Shown: positions 1 to 9,214, counted from the first letter of the stretch. The stretch is 64,000 nucleotides of DNA from Streptomyces sp. G-G2 (GCF_030063135.1 NZ_JASISO010000045.1:1-64000); one strand, 5' to 3'. Translations and numbers: made by a program. The notes: generated by a model not told the origin, from the letters alone.

Positions 1-1
1 C

Positions 2-94
2 CTCTTCCGCATCCTGGCGTTAACCGCCGCGATCTGGTTCAACGACAAGACGGGGCAACCCGTCAAGCGGTCACTGACCGCCTACGATCACTGA
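2..94 (+). mobile_element. IS982-family transposase, C-terminal end cut by window edge
   Basis: The first 30 codons read LFRILALTAAIWFN, then a short run ending SLTAYDH and a stop. This looks like the conserved tail of IS982-type DDE transposases of actinomycetes, which end with an ALTAAIW helix and a LTAYDH terminus. Only the tail lies in the window, so the catalytic residues and the left end of the element cannot be seen. Family assignment is by recognition of the tail; it could be another DDE family with a similar end. Confidence 0.6.
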
Positions 95-685
95 CCGCGA
101 CGACACCCCTTGGACTCATTCATCTAGGAGTCGCAACCCGCTCGATGTGATGGTCATCGGAAGAAGATCTAGCTAAAGCATGCGAAAGGAAACCACAGGT
201 CAGCGGCTTATGCGGCGTAAATCGGACAGCTTCCGGTGTGTATTACGCGCAGAGTGGGTGGTATGTGCAGCGTGCTGACGTTTCTCGCCGGTCTCTGGCC
301 GGGCAAACTCGGTCCCGGCGGGAGCCGTCCCCTGACGCCCGCGCGTTGCGTCCCTTCAGCACCCATGCCGCCCGGCCCGGTCAGGCGCGGAGCGGACACC
401 CTGGCCTTTACGAGGGGTCCGGAGAACCCTGCCGCCGGCTCCTACGCCCGCACTCCCCGAGGCGGCGCACCCCATCCCTCTGCGTGGAGTCACCCCCCGT
501 CCAGCGGAGGCCGGGATCTTGTTCGCCAGTACTTCCAGGGAGGCGATACCCGGAGGCCCGGCCAGGGCAGATGGCTGGAGCGCGGACGCGAGCGGGCCAC
601 ACACCCGGCCTCGGAGGGCTTCAAGGAGCGCCGCCATCGCAGGTATGCGTACCGCGGGGCCACTGTTTCGGGCATGCTGGTGAGC
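95..685. other. Gap without a recognisable gene
   Basis: About 590 bases between the transposase tail and the first toxin-antitoxin-like gene. Open frames exist on both strands, but their translations are arginine/proline/glycine-rich shadows without family features. The right end of the insertion sequence presumably lies in the first 60 bases, but I could not identify its terminal repeat. No tRNA, strong promoter or hairpin was seen. Confidence 0.4.
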
Positions 686-1012
686 ATGAGCAGCAGGTAC
701 GCACAGCTCCGGCCGTATACCTTGCCGGACTCGCTCGGGGAGCTGAGCGGGCCAGTGGACGGCTTTGTGGTCCTGCCCCGGCACCTGGACTGGGGCCCGC
801 ACTATGAGTACGAACTGGCCGACGACGCCGACGTACTGCTGATGTACGAGCGGGTGATCCGCGAGGCGCAAACTCCTGAGGACCTGCACGCCCACCTCGA
901 TGCGGATGTGCTGCGGAGCCACTGGCGGGCCCTGTTCCTGCCCGGCCCGGCGAGGGCTGCCTGGGAGTCCCGGTTCCACGAACTCGCCAGTACTTCGGCG
1001 GCGGCCGCGTAG
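686..1012 (+). CDS. Conserved hypothetical protein, upstream partner of AbiEii-like gene
   Basis: A 108-residue soluble protein beginning MSSRYAQLRPY, with acidic/aromatic stretches (HLDWGPHYEYELADDADVLL) and no membrane segment. I recognise the arrangement, not the function: Streptomyces genomes often carry such a short protein directly before a nucleotidyltransferase of the AbiEii type. Its stop overlaps the GTG start of that gene by one base (TAGTG), so the two are translationally coupled, as expected of an antitoxin or regulator encoded ahead of its toxin. An in-frame ATG four codons upstream (674) is an alternative start; neither has a strong ribosome-binding site. Confidence 0.65.
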   Translation: MSSRYAQLRPYTLPDSLGELSGPVDGFVVLPRHLDWGPHYEYELADDADVLLMYERVIREAQTPEDLHAHLDADVLRSHWRALFLPGPARAAWESRFHELASTSAAAA

Positions 1013-1661
1013 TGGAAGGCCTGCACCATCGGCTCATCCGCATCGGTCTGGAAGCGCTCGCCGAGGACTTCGGCTACCGCCTGGCGGGCGGATACGCCGT
1101 CCAGGCCCATCGTCTCGTCAGTCGCGTCAGTGACGACGTCGACCTATTCACCCCGATCGGACGCGCCGAGGGAGAGCTGCCGCAGGCAATCGCACGTCTC
1201 GTCGAGGCGTACCGGACGGCCGGGTACCTGGTGGAGGTGACCCAGCAGGCACAGGTGTATGCCCGTCTGCACGTCACGGATCCTGACTCCGGCTCGCAGT
1301 CCAAGGTGGAACTGGTCGGTGACCTGTTGCACCACCCGCCGGTCGAATCGGACCTCGGCCCGGTTCTCCACCTCGACGACCTCGCCGCGGCCAAGACCGG
1401 GGCTCTTTTCGGCCGCGCCGAAGTCCGGGATGCCACCGACGTCAATGCGCTCCTGAAGGTCGGCTACACGCGCGCTCGGCTGCTCGAACTCGCCGCACGG
1501 AACGAGGCCGAACCCATCTCGACGACTACGCGTCCGCCCTCGCCCGCGTCCAGCACCACACCGACAGGCAGTTCGCCGCATACGGCCTCGACGCCCCGGC
1601 CGCAGCCGCGATCCGCCAGGAGTTCGCCGCCTGGCACCGCGAACTCACCGAGCGAGAGTGA
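1012..1661 (+). pseudogene. AbiEii/AbiGii-type nucleotidyltransferase toxin, frameshifted near C-terminus
   Basis: The first ~165 residues are a nucleotidyltransferase of the AbiEii superfamily (type IV toxin-antitoxin toxins that transfer nucleotides to tRNA). GGYAVQAH is the substrate-loop motif and SDDVDLF supplies the metal-binding acidic pair; a DLAAAKTGALFGRAEVRDATD segment, typical of the family, follows. After residue ~167 the frame becomes serine/threonine/proline-rich and runs to 1677. From 1518 another frame continues sensibly (LDDYASALARVQHH to an end at 1661), so one base is missing around 1508-1517. The start is GTG, overlapping the stop of the gene before. It is either a broken toxin, consistent with loss of a toxic activity, or a sequencing error. 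The conserved N-terminal motifs are intact. Confidence 0.7.
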
Positions 1662-1809
1662 GCCGAGGGCGAGGTAACGCGTTCGCCGCAGACCGAATCA
1701 TCCGCGCCCCCACATGAGGAACAGACCCAGAGCCCACTGCCTGCGCCGCCACCTCACCCGCCCCCGGTGGGTTTACCAGCCGGTAGACACGGGTCCACCA
1801 CCCTGCCGG

Positions 1810-2494
1810 TCAGCCGTCCTGGAGGAGCGGGCCGAAGGTCTGCTGCCCGATCTCCACGGCGCGAGCCTGGCTGACGACCTGCACTTTTAGCTCCGGATGC
1901 TCCTGCTGCCACCGCGCGGCCGAGGCGTGCCGGTGAAGAGGTTCAGCGCGTCGCAGCAGAGGGTGGCGGGACGGGCCCCGTGCCTTCGCGGCGGCCGACC
2001 AATACAACCGCGGCCACCGGTTCCCACACCGTCGTGCCCCTGGCGAAGGTCACGGTCACCGGCCGGCCATCGACCGGGTCGGAGGAGGAGATCACCACGT
2101 CCTGGCCGAGCATGGCGGAGAGGCCGAGGGCGTCTATGGCGCACATCGACCAGACATCCACTCCGCTTGCCAGGCGTACCCGGTGCCGGGTCTCAATCGC
2201 CGAGAACGGGTACGCCGCTCGGATCCGGCCGGCTTCGTCCAGGGCCAGGAAGTCCTCCCGGTCCAGTTCGGCAAGCACCTCGGCGGCGGTCCTCCCGGCC
2301 TGCGCGGCGACGACTTCGAGCACCGGCCTGTCCCGCGCGAGCCCTGTCTCGGCGAAATGCCGCAGCACCGCCTGCTGCACGGCCCGCAGGCCTCGCCCAA
2401 CGGGGGCTCGACGGCCTCGCCCGGCCCGGCCGATCGGATCCAGGAGGTCCGCCTGGCAGCACTCCTGGCCGGCCTCGGCCGAGGAGAGGCTCAC
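1810..2494 (-). pseudogene. merB: Organomercurial lyase (MerB family), two frameshifts
   Basis: MerB cleaves the carbon-mercury bond of organomercurials with two cysteines and an aspartate. The reading from 2494 contains SMCAIDALGLSAMLG, which carries the first active cysteine and the aspartate three residues later, then DPVDGRPVTVTFA. At about 1965-1985 the sense moves to a second frame with LCCDALNLFTG (the second active cysteine), and at about 1920-1935 to a third frame that ends QTFGPLLQDG at 1810. Two shifts in 60 bases make a functional product unlikely. Similar sense may extend upstream to about 2590. No merA, merR or merT is nearby, so this is an orphan remnant of a mercury-resistance locus or of a MerB-like chromosomal protein. 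Confidence 0.65.
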
Positions 2495-2648
2495 GCCGGA
2501 CAGGGCCTGGCGCAGGGCGTGGACGCTCGGCGCCCCCTCGGTGCGACCGTCGGTGTCCCGGTAGATGGCCGAACTCCGCCAGACCCGCTCCGCACTGCAC
2601 GAGCTCGCCCGACGGGCAGGACGTCCCCCCGAACCATGGTTTGGGCTG

Positions 2649-3920
2649 CTATCGGATCCAGGGTGTCGCGGCCGCGAGGAGCGCGGTGACCCCGGTGGCG
2701 ATGGTGGGATCGGGTACGGGGGCGAAGTGTGACGAGTGGTTGGAGGGGATGGTGTCCGGGAGGCCGTTGTCCAGCAGGGACGCGGGATCGACGTTCTTGA
2801 AGAGGGCCGGGTCGAGTCCTCCGAAGTGCCAGTAGAGGGAGGGGACCCCGAGGGCGGTGCCGAAGACGCCGAAGTCCTCGCTGCCGGTGAAGGGCAGCGG
2901 GATGGGGAAGACGCGTTCCGGGCCGAAGGCTTCGTTGAATGCGGTGTGCACGGTGGCCGCCGTGGCGTCGTCGTTGACCGTGACGGGGAAGGTGTGGAGG
3001 GGGATGATTTCGGGTTCCCTGGGCGCGCCGGAGGCGGCGGCCTCGGCGCGGATGATGCGCTCGATCGAGGCGAGGACCTTGTCCCGTACCACCGGGGTCG
3101 TACTGCGGATGTTGATCAGCAGTTCGGCGGTGTCGGGGATGATGTTCTCCTTGGTGCCGCTGTGCAGCGCGCCGACGGTCACCACGGCCGGCTGGAACGC
3201 TCCCACCTCGCGGGCGACGACGGTCTGCAGCCGCATGACGACGGCGGCGGCCATGACGATCGGGTCGACGGTCGCCTCCGGTGCGGAGCCGTGCCCGCCC
3301 CGGCCGAAGAGCCTCACCCGCAGGCTGTCCGAGGCCGCCATCACCGGTCCCGGGCGGATACCGAGGAGACCGGCAGGACCCGATCCCACATGCTGGGCGA
3401 GGCAGACGTCGGCGCGCGGGAAGCGGTCGAGGAAGCCGTCCTCGATCATCGCGGGCGCGCCGCCGATCTCCTCGGCGGGCTGGAAGACGGCGACGACCGT
3501 GCCGTTCCAGTGTTCGCGGGTGGCGGCGAGCTGCGCGGTGGCGCCGAGCAGGCAGGTGACGTGCATGTCGTGGCCGCAGGCGTGCATGACGGGGACTTCG
3601 ACGCCGTCGTCGTCGACGGCCGTCTCGACGGAGGCGTACGGGAGGTCCGTCTGTTCCTTGACGGGGAGGCCGTCCATGTCGGCACGCAGGAGGACGGTGG
3701 GGCCGTCGCCGTTGGTCAGGACGCCGACGACGCCGGTGCGGCCGACGCCTTCGGTGACGTGCCAGCCCTGCTCGCGCAGGAGGGTGGCGACGACGCTCGC
3801 GGTGCGGAACTCCCGGAAGGAGAGTTCGGGGTGGGCGTGCAGGTCCATGTAGAGGGCGCTCAGCTGGGGGAGGCGCTCGTCGAGCCCGGCGAGGAGGGGC
3901 GTGACGCGGGCGTTGTTCAT
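2649..3920 (-). CDS. M20-family amidohydrolase (metallopeptidase, aminoacylase type)
   Basis: A 423-residue cytosolic hydrolase of the M20D/hippuricase group, which removes acyl groups from amino acids or opens small amides using two metal ions. Visible features are the HAHPELSF motif near residue 28, LLRADMDGLP near 79, HACGHDMH near 113 with metal ligands, the PAEE catalytic glutamate region near 149, a RGGHGS dimerisation-domain motif and the terminal NHSSHFAP block. Length is normal. The start ATG overlaps the stop of the upstream transporter gene (ATGA), so import and hydrolysis of one compound are probably coupled. The exact substrate is unknown; an N-acyl amino acid or small amide is inferred. 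Confidence 0.9.
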   Translation of the reverse strand: MNNARVTPLLAGLDERLPQLSALYMDLHAHPELSFREFRTASVVATLLREQGWHVTEGVGRTGVVGVLTNGDGPTVLLRADMDGLPVKEQTDLPYASVETAVDDDGVEVPVMHACGHDMHVTCLLGATAQLAATREHWNGTVVAVFQPAEEIGGAPAMIEDGFLDRFPRADVCLAQHVGSGPAGLLGIRPGPVMAASDSLRVRLFGRGGHGSAPEATVDPIVMAAAVVMRLQTVVAREVGAFQPAVVTVGALHSGTKENIIPDTAELLINIRSTTPVVRDKVLASIERIIRAEAAASGAPREPEIIPLHTFPVTVNDDATAATVHTAFNEAFGPERVFPIPLPFTGSEDFGVFGTALGVPSLYWHFGGLDPALFKNVDPASLLDNGLPDTIPSNHSSHFAPVPDPTIATGVTALLAAATPWIR

Positions 3921-5227
3921 GACTTCTCCGTGGTGACGGGGGTGGGGCTGTTCGGGTCGGTGGGGCTTTTCGGGCCGGTGGCGCCGAGGGCGGCGCGGAA
4001 GGAATCGACGTCCTGCGGGGTGAGGACGGCGAGGACCGCGGCGATGACCGCGCCGAGGACGAGGAAGGCGAAGGCGACCTGGAAGGAGAAGGCGTCGGCG
4101 AGGACGCCCATGAGGGGCGGGGTGACCATGCCGGCGAGCTGACCGCCGACGATGATCACGGCGCTGCCGACGCCGACGTACGCGGGCGGCAGCCCCTTCA
4201 TCGGGACGGCGAATATCGGCATGTAGGCCAGGGACGCCGCGACGATGGCGAGCGTGCCGAAGACGGCGAACCCGACGAACGAGTCCGAGTACGCCATGAA
4301 CGGCAGGGCGATGGCCGCGACCGCCATGCCGGGGACGATGACCTTGCGGTGGTGGCCGTCGAGCCGGTCCGACAGGCGGCCGCCGACGACGACCGCGACG
4401 GCCGCACCGAGGGCGGGGATGGCCAGGAGCGGGCCGGCCGAGCTGAGCGGGAGTCCGCGCTCCTCGCTGAGGTAGGAGGGCGCCCAGGTGGTCAGGCCCC
4501 AGCCGATGACGTTGTAGCCGAACATGATCCCGGCGAAGCGCCAGAGGACGCCCTTACGCAGTACGTCCCCGATTCTGTGGCGCTCTTCTGGGGCGTCCGG
4601 TGCGGTGCTCGGGAGCGGGGCGGGCAGCCACAGGCGCAGCGCCACGAGGACGAAGACGCCCAGCGCCGCCGTGGAGAAGAAGGCGGAGCGCCAGCCGTAG
4701 GCGGCGATCAGCGGTGCGGCAAGCAGGGGGGTGAGGACACCAGCGAGGGCGTTCGAGCTCATGATCAGGCCGTTGGCGCTCATCCGCCGCTCGGGTGTGG
4801 TCCGCTCGACGACGAGCTTCATCGACGCCGGGGGGAAGATCCCCTCGGCGGCGCCGAACGCGAACCGCACGAGGAGCAGGAGCGCGAACGACCAGGCGAA
4901 GCCGGTCAGGGCGGTGAACAGGGACCAGGAGAGCAGTGCCCAGGTGGTCACCCGGCGGGCGCCGAAGCGGTCGGCGAGGATCCCGCCGGGGATCTGGCAG
5001 AGGGCGTAGGAGAGGAAGAACGCGGAGACGACCAGGCCCTGCTGTCCTCGGTTGAGGTCGAACTCCTCGCCGAGGGAGGGCAGGACGAGGTTGATGACGA
5101 GCCGGTCGGCGTAGTCGACCAGCCAGGCGGCGAAGAGCAGGATGATCGTGATCCGGACAGTGCGGTCGGTTCGGTCGGCAGGGTCGGCCGAACCGTTGGG
5201 GGCCGCGTGCCGGGGCGGAGCAGACAT
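3917..5227 (-). CDS. MFS transporter, ACS-like (anion/cation symporter)
   Basis: A 436-residue inner-membrane carrier with about 12 hydrophobic segments. Between helices 2 and 3 it has GGILADRFGARRV, the MFS signature; a helix-4 region with FAFGAAEGIFPP follows, resembling the ACS family that moves organic anions. The start chosen is the ATG at 5227 with GAGAGGAG about five bases upstream; the frame stays open further back but that stretch is not protein-like. It overlaps the M20 gene by four bases and is divergent from an Lrp regulator 64 bp away, so uptake of an acylated amino acid or organic acid under Lrp control is inferred. Confidence 0.88.
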   Translation of the reverse strand: MSAPPRHAAPNGSADPADRTDRTVRITIILLFAAWLVDYADRLVINLVLPSLGEEFDLNRGQQGLVVSAFFLSYALCQIPGGILADRFGARRVTTWALLSWSLFTALTGFAWSFALLLLVRFAFGAAEGIFPPASMKLVVERTTPERRMSANGLIMSSNALAGVLTPLLAAPLIAAYGWRSAFFSTAALGVFVLVALRLWLPAPLPSTAPDAPEERHRIGDVLRKGVLWRFAGIMFGYNVIGWGLTTWAPSYLSEERGLPLSSAGPLLAIPALGAAVAVVVGGRLSDRLDGHHRKVIVPGMAVAAIALPFMAYSDSFVGFAVFGTLAIVAASLAYMPIFAVPMKGLPPAYVGVGSAVIIVGGQLAGMVTPPLMGVLADAFSFQVAFAFLVLGAVIAAVLAVLTPQDVDSFRAALGATGPKSPTDPNSPTPVTTEKS

Positions 5228-5245
5228 GGGACTCCTCTCACCGGT

Positions 5246-5266
5246 GGCCGAAACCATGTGTCGGCC
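5246..5266. promoter_or_regulatory. Inverted repeat between MFS and Lrp genes, candidate operator
   Basis: GGCCGA, nine bases, TCGGCC: six-base perfect arms between the divergent MFS and Lrp starts. Lrp/AsnC regulators commonly bind such dyads next to their own gene. Binding is inferred from position only. Confidence 0.4.
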
Positions 5267-5278
5267 GCGAGTTCCCCC

Positions 5279-5284
5279 TAAGAT
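5279..5284 (+). promoter_or_regulatory. -10 box TAAGAT, leaderless-type promoter of Lrp gene
   Basis: TAAGAT lies seven bases before the GTG at 5292 and no Shine-Dalgarno sequence exists between them, so transcription probably starts at or next to the start codon. Confidence 0.5.
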
Positions 5285-5291
5285 CGGGCCT

Positions 5292-6392
5292 GTGCGCGAG
5301 AACGCCGGGAAAACGCAGGAAAGTAACCCTGAGAAGGCAGATCCGCCAGATTCCTCCACCGAGAGGCCGTCTGGTGCGGAAACAGCGCTCTCGGAGCAGG
5401 ATCTGGCTCTGATCGACGCTCTGCAGTCGGCGCCGCGGGCTCCGTGGTCCCGCATCGGGCACGCGCTGGGTGTGGACGCGACGACGGCCGCCCGGCGCTG
5501 GGAGCGTCTGCGGGCGGCCGGTCTCGCCTGGGCCACTGCCTACGACTCGGCGCGGGCGGCCACGGTCGCCTTCGTCGAGGTGCGGTGCCAGCCGGGCCGG
5601 ATGGAGGAAGTGAGCGCGACCGCGGCCGCGCTGCCATGGGTGTTCAGCGTCTACGAGACGGTAGGCGACTTCGATCTTCTGCTCTCCGTCGCCGCGGTAG
5701 ATCCCCTGATGCTCAGCCGCTCGGTGCACCGTGTCATCGGGGGCCTGCCCGGGGTGCGCTCCCTCCGTATTCGGCTTGGCATCACGTTGTACGGCGAAGG
5801 CGGCGACTGGCGCATCCGGGCCATGGAACCCGCCGGCCGCGCCGGACTGTCCCATGGCGGCGTACCGAGCCGGACGGCCTACGGCGCCCATGGCGGGCGG
5901 CGGCTCTCCCCCGAGGACCAGGCCCTCCTTGACGCTCTCGGTGCCGACTGCCGCCTGGGCTACACCGCGCTCGGAGCCGCCGCGGGCATGGGCGACCACG
6001 CCGCTCGTCGCAGGGTCCAGCGGATGCTCAAGGATGGCGACATCACCCTGCGCTGCGACCTCGCGCTGCCGCTCGCCGGCCTGCCGACGATGGTCGTCTA
6101 CCGCGCCTCGGTGCCGCACGCTCGGCTGGAGGCGACGGGAAGCGCGCTCGCCCGTCTGGAGCAGGTACGGCTGTGCGCGTCCGTCAGCGGGCCGGACAAC
6201 CTGCACCTCCAGGTGCTGCTGCACGGACTGGGCGGCGTCGATCCTTTCGAGGCCGTGCTCGCCGACCGCGTTCCGGCCCTGGAGATCAAGGACCGCACGG
6301 TCACCGTGCACACGGTCAAGCGGGTGGGCTGGCTCCTGGACGACCGGGGCCGCGCCACCGGGCGTGTTCCGACCGCCGCGCCTGAGCTCTGA
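5292..6392 (+). CDS. Lrp/AsnC-family regulator with two tandem units
   Basis: A 366-residue protein containing two Lrp/AsnC units in series. The first has a winged-helix region (LIDALQSAPRAPWSRIGHAL, then TTAARRWERLRAAG) and a RAM ligand-binding domain including GDFDLLLSV; the second begins at about residue 200 (LLDALGADCRLGYTALGAAA) and has its own degenerate RAM domain. Double-unit Lrp proteins of about 330-370 residues are common in actinomycetes. GTG 5292 is preferred because a -10 box sits seven bases before it; earlier in-frame codons fall inside the divergent gene. It probably controls the divergent MFS/M20 pair in response to an amino acid or related compound. Confidence 0.85.
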   Translation: MRENAGKTQESNPEKADPPDSSTERPSGAETALSEQDLALIDALQSAPRAPWSRIGHALGVDATTAARRWERLRAAGLAWATAYDSARAATVAFVEVRCQPGRMEEVSATAAALPWVFSVYETVGDFDLLLSVAAVDPLMLSRSVHRVIGGLPGVRSLRIRLGITLYGEGGDWRIRAMEPAGRAGLSHGGVPSRTAYGAHGGRRLSPEDQALLDALGADCRLGYTALGAAAGMGDHAARRRVQRMLKDGDITLRCDLALPLAGLPTMVVYRASVPHARLEATGSALARLEQVRLCASVSGPDNLHLQVLLHGLGGVDPFEAVLADRVPALEIKDRTVTVHTVKRVGWLLDDRGRATGRVPTAAPEL

Positions 6393-6399
6393 CCTGCCA

Positions 6400-6431
6400 C
6401 TGCCCCCACCGGCAGCGAGCGGAGGGGGCAG
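6400..6431. terminator. Hairpin between convergent genes
   Basis: CTGCCCCC pairs with GGGGGCAG across a 16-base loop, in the 60-base gap between the Lrp gene and the convergent carboxyltransferase gene. It has no U-tract, as is usual in Streptomyces, and could serve both strands. Confidence 0.45.
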
Positions 6432-6452
6432 GGGGCAGCGCAGGGCAGGGCG

Positions 6453-7779
6453 TTACGGGTGGACGATGCCGCGGACCACTCCCAGGTCCACGAGGTCCTG
6501 GGGGCGCAGGCGCAGTTGATCGGCGGTCGTGGCGATGTCGGCGGTGCCTCGTTTGAGGATGGCCGCGGCGGCCTCCGGGGCGGTCACGGCGAAGTAGCTG
6601 TCGGGTGTGGCCCAGCTGTTGTCCGGTGCGGCGAGGGCGCCGCCGGAGCCGCCCTCGCCGATGAGGAGGCTGGTGAGCGGGACCCGGGCGGAGGCGACGG
6701 CGGCGAACAGGTCGGCGATCGCCGCTCCGGCGCCCGTGCGTTCCGCCTCGGCGTCGTTGGCCGCGCCCGGTGTGTCGATGAGGGTCAGAACCGGGATGGC
6801 GAGCCGGTCGGCGAGCCGGACCAGCCTGGCGGCGGTCCGGAACCCCGCGGGTGTCGTCGGCGTACCGCACTGAGCCGCGTAGGCGACGGTGCTCCCGTCG
6901 GAGCGGTGGCCGAAGCCGCACAGCATGCCCGGGTCCGTACCCCCGCAGCGGTCGCCGGAGATCGGTTCGCGCCAGACGAAGGAGGCGTCCAGGTAGCTGT
7001 GGGCCCGGGGCCGGTCGGGGTGGCGGGCGCGTTCCACCGCCTGCCATCCGGTGGCGGGAAGGCCGGTGGTCCGGCCGAGGGGGCGGGGCGGGGCGGCCGG
7101 GCCGCGCGGGGGTGGTGAGCAGCGTCAGCCAGCGCGCCGTCGTGGCCCGCAGCTCGCCGGGGGGCACGATGCCGTCGATGTGGCCGGTACGGAGCTGGCC
7201 CTCGGCGGTGTACGCGCAGGGGTCGGCGCCCCGGGGGCGTACGCGGGAACCGGCAAACCCGATCTGAGCGCCGGGCAGGGCGAGGACGACATCGGATCCC
7301 GTGCCCAGGGTCGCCCAGCCACCCCCGGTCGTCGGGTCGCGCAGGACGGCGATCTGAGGAAGTCCGGCGGCGCGGGTGAGTGTGGACTGCCGGGCGATCC
7401 GCTGCAGTTGGACGAGGGCGCGCATGCCCTCCTGCATCCGGCTGCCGCCGGTGGCGACGAGCGCGACGACGGGCAGCCGCAGGATCCGTGCCCGGGTGTG
7501 CGCGGCCTCGATGCGGGCGCCGGTGCGTTCGCCGAGCGAGCCCCCGAGGAAGCCGAACTCGAAGGACAGCACCATCACGTCGGCTCCGCCGACCGTGGCG
7601 GTGCCGCAGACCACAGACTCGCCCTCACCGGTGCGGGCTACTGCCCTCGCGTACCTGGTGCCGTAACCATTCCAGCCGATCGGCCCGTCTTCGGTCAAAG
7701 CCTCCTCGCTGTAGGGGAGTTCGGTGAAGTCGTCGGCGATCAGGCCGATCGCTTCACGCGCCGCCATATGGTCACTCAC
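6453..7779 (-). pseudogene. Fused acyl-CoA carboxylase carboxyltransferase (AccD-AccA type), one frameshift
   Basis: About 440 residues if the frame is restored. The N-terminal half (from GTG 7779) resembles the AccD beta carboxyltransferase: EFGFLGGSLGERTGARIEAA, then GGSRMQEGMRALVQL and an oxyanion-type TGGGWATLGTG. After about 7110 the sense moves to another frame with an AccA-like half: SYLDASFVWREP, LTLIDTPGAANDAEAER, LLIGEGGSGGALA. The shift lies in the G/C-rich stretch 7075-7110, where a single base change restores the frame. The gene overlaps matB by eight bases. Carboxyltransferases move CO2 from biotin to acyl-CoA; next to MatB it suggests malonyl-CoA supply. It is a real frameshift or a sequencing error in the G/C run; I cannot tell which. 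Confidence 0.75.
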
Positions 7780-9214
7780 GCAGCGCCCGCTTCATGATCT
7801 TCCCCATGTCGTTGCGGGGCAGTGCGTCGAGCAGGCGCACAGCCCGGGGCCGCTTGTGGGGTGCGAGCCGCTGGGCGACGTGGTCGGCGAGTTCGCGCGC
7901 GGCCGGCGGATCGGCCGGGTCGGTGGGCACGATCCAGGCGACCACGCGCTCGCCGAGGTCGGGGTCGGGTTCTCCGGTGACGGCGGCGTCGGCGACGCCG
8001 GGGTGTTCGAGGAGGGCGTTCTCGATCTCGCCCGCGCCTATCTTGTAGCCGCCGCTCTTGATGAGGTCGGTCGACTTGCGTCCGACGATCCGTACCGAGC
8101 CGTCGGGGTCGATGGTGGCCATGTCGCCGGTGCGGAACCAGCCGTCGTCGAAGGCGTCGGCGGTCGCTTCGGGCCGCCCTAGGTAGCCGGTGAAGAGGTT
8201 CGGGCCGCGGACCTGGATCTCGCCGACGGTCTCCCCGTCGGGCGTACGGATCGGCTGTCCGTCCTCGTCGACCAGGCGGAGTTCCGTTCCGCTCAGGGCT
8301 GTGCCCACGGTGCCGGGTCGGTGCCCGGCTCCGGGGCGCATGCTGGTGTTCATCAGGGTCTCGGTCATGCCGTACCGCTCGATGACCTGCCGGCCGGTCG
8401 CCGCCGTGATCGCCTCGTGGTCGCGCAGGGGAAGGGCGGCGGATCCGGAGACCAGCAGCCGTGCTCCGGCCAGCGCCTTCGCCAGCCGTGGGTTCCCGTC
8501 GAGGGCTTCGGCCAGCCGGTGGTACATGGTGGGTACGCCGAACAGCATCGTCGCCCCGTCCGCGAGCTCCGTCGCGATCCCTTCGGCGGTGAACCGGCCC
8601 AGGTGGCGGACGCTGGCGCCCCGGCGCAGGGGCCCCAGGATGCCGAGGACGAGCCCGTGGACGTGGAACAGGGGCAGCGCGTGCACGAGGACGTCGCCCT
8701 CGGTCCAGTCCCAGGCTTCGGCGAGGGCGTCGAGGGTGGCGCGGATCGCCCTGCGGGGCAGCACCGCGCCCTTGGGCGGGCCGGTGGTGCCGGAGGTGTA
8801 GATGATCAGCGCGGGTTCCTCGTCGCCCGGTTCCTCCCGGGTCCAGGCGACCGGGGCGGCCACGTCGATGAGGACGTCGACGCGGGCGAGCGCGGCAAGC
8901 GCCTCCGGCAGCTGGACGTCCGGCGCGGACAGGACGAGGGCGGGCGCGCTGTCGCCGATGATGTGCGTGAGTTCGGCGTTGCCGCTCCGGGGGTTGACCG
9001 GGACCACGGGGACCCCGGCGAGCAGGGCGGCGAGCGCGCCGACGGCGCTCTCCAGGGTGGGCGTCGCCCACAGGGCCACCCTTGGGGCGTCCGCGATCCG
9101 GGCGGCCAGTGCTTCCGCCGCCGCCCTCAGCCCTACGTAGTCCAGAGCCCGGTCGCCGAACCGCAGAGCGGGCTTGTGCCCGGCGGCGTCGAGTGCGGGA
9201 AAGAGCCGACTCAT
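7772..9214 (-). CDS. matB: Malonyl-CoA synthetase (MatB-type acyl-CoA ligase)
   Basis: A 480-residue AMP-forming ligase that makes malonyl-CoA (often also methylmalonyl-CoA) from the free diacid, ATP and CoA. Motifs in order are YTSGTTGPPKGAVLPRRA (P-loop-like A3) near residue 150, the LPLFHVHGLVLG block, ERYGMTET (A5) near 277, GWFRTGDMA (A7) near 360, GRKSTDLIKSGGYKIG (A8) and GKIMKR at the C-terminus with the catalytic lysine. The sequence closely resembles the S. coelicolor MatB I recall (SCO2444), including the arginine in the substrate-binding PRR motif. AAGGAG eight bases before the ATG supports the start. It lies in an operon after an amidase and before a carboxyltransferase, consistent with extender-unit supply. 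Confidence 0.9.
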   Translation of the reverse strand: MSRLFPALDAAGHKPALRFGDRALDYVGLRAAAEALAARIADAPRVALWATPTLESAVGALAALLAGVPVVPVNPRSGNAELTHIIGDSAPALVLSAPDVQLPEALAALARVDVLIDVAAPVAWTREEPGDEEPALIIYTSGTTGPPKGAVLPRRAIRATLDALAEAWDWTEGDVLVHALPLFHVHGLVLGILGPLRRGASVRHLGRFTAEGIATELADGATMLFGVPTMYHRLAEALDGNPRLAKALAGARLLVSGSAALPLRDHEAITAATGRQVIERYGMTETLMNTSMRPGAGHRPGTVGTALSGTELRLVDEDGQPIRTPDGETVGEIQVRGPNLFTGYLGRPEATADAFDDGWFRTGDMATIDPDGSVRIVGRKSTDLIKSGGYKIGAGEIENALLEHPGVADAAVTGEPDPDLGERVVAWIVPTDPADPPAARELADHVAQRLAPHKRPRAVRLLDALPRNDMGKIMKRALRE

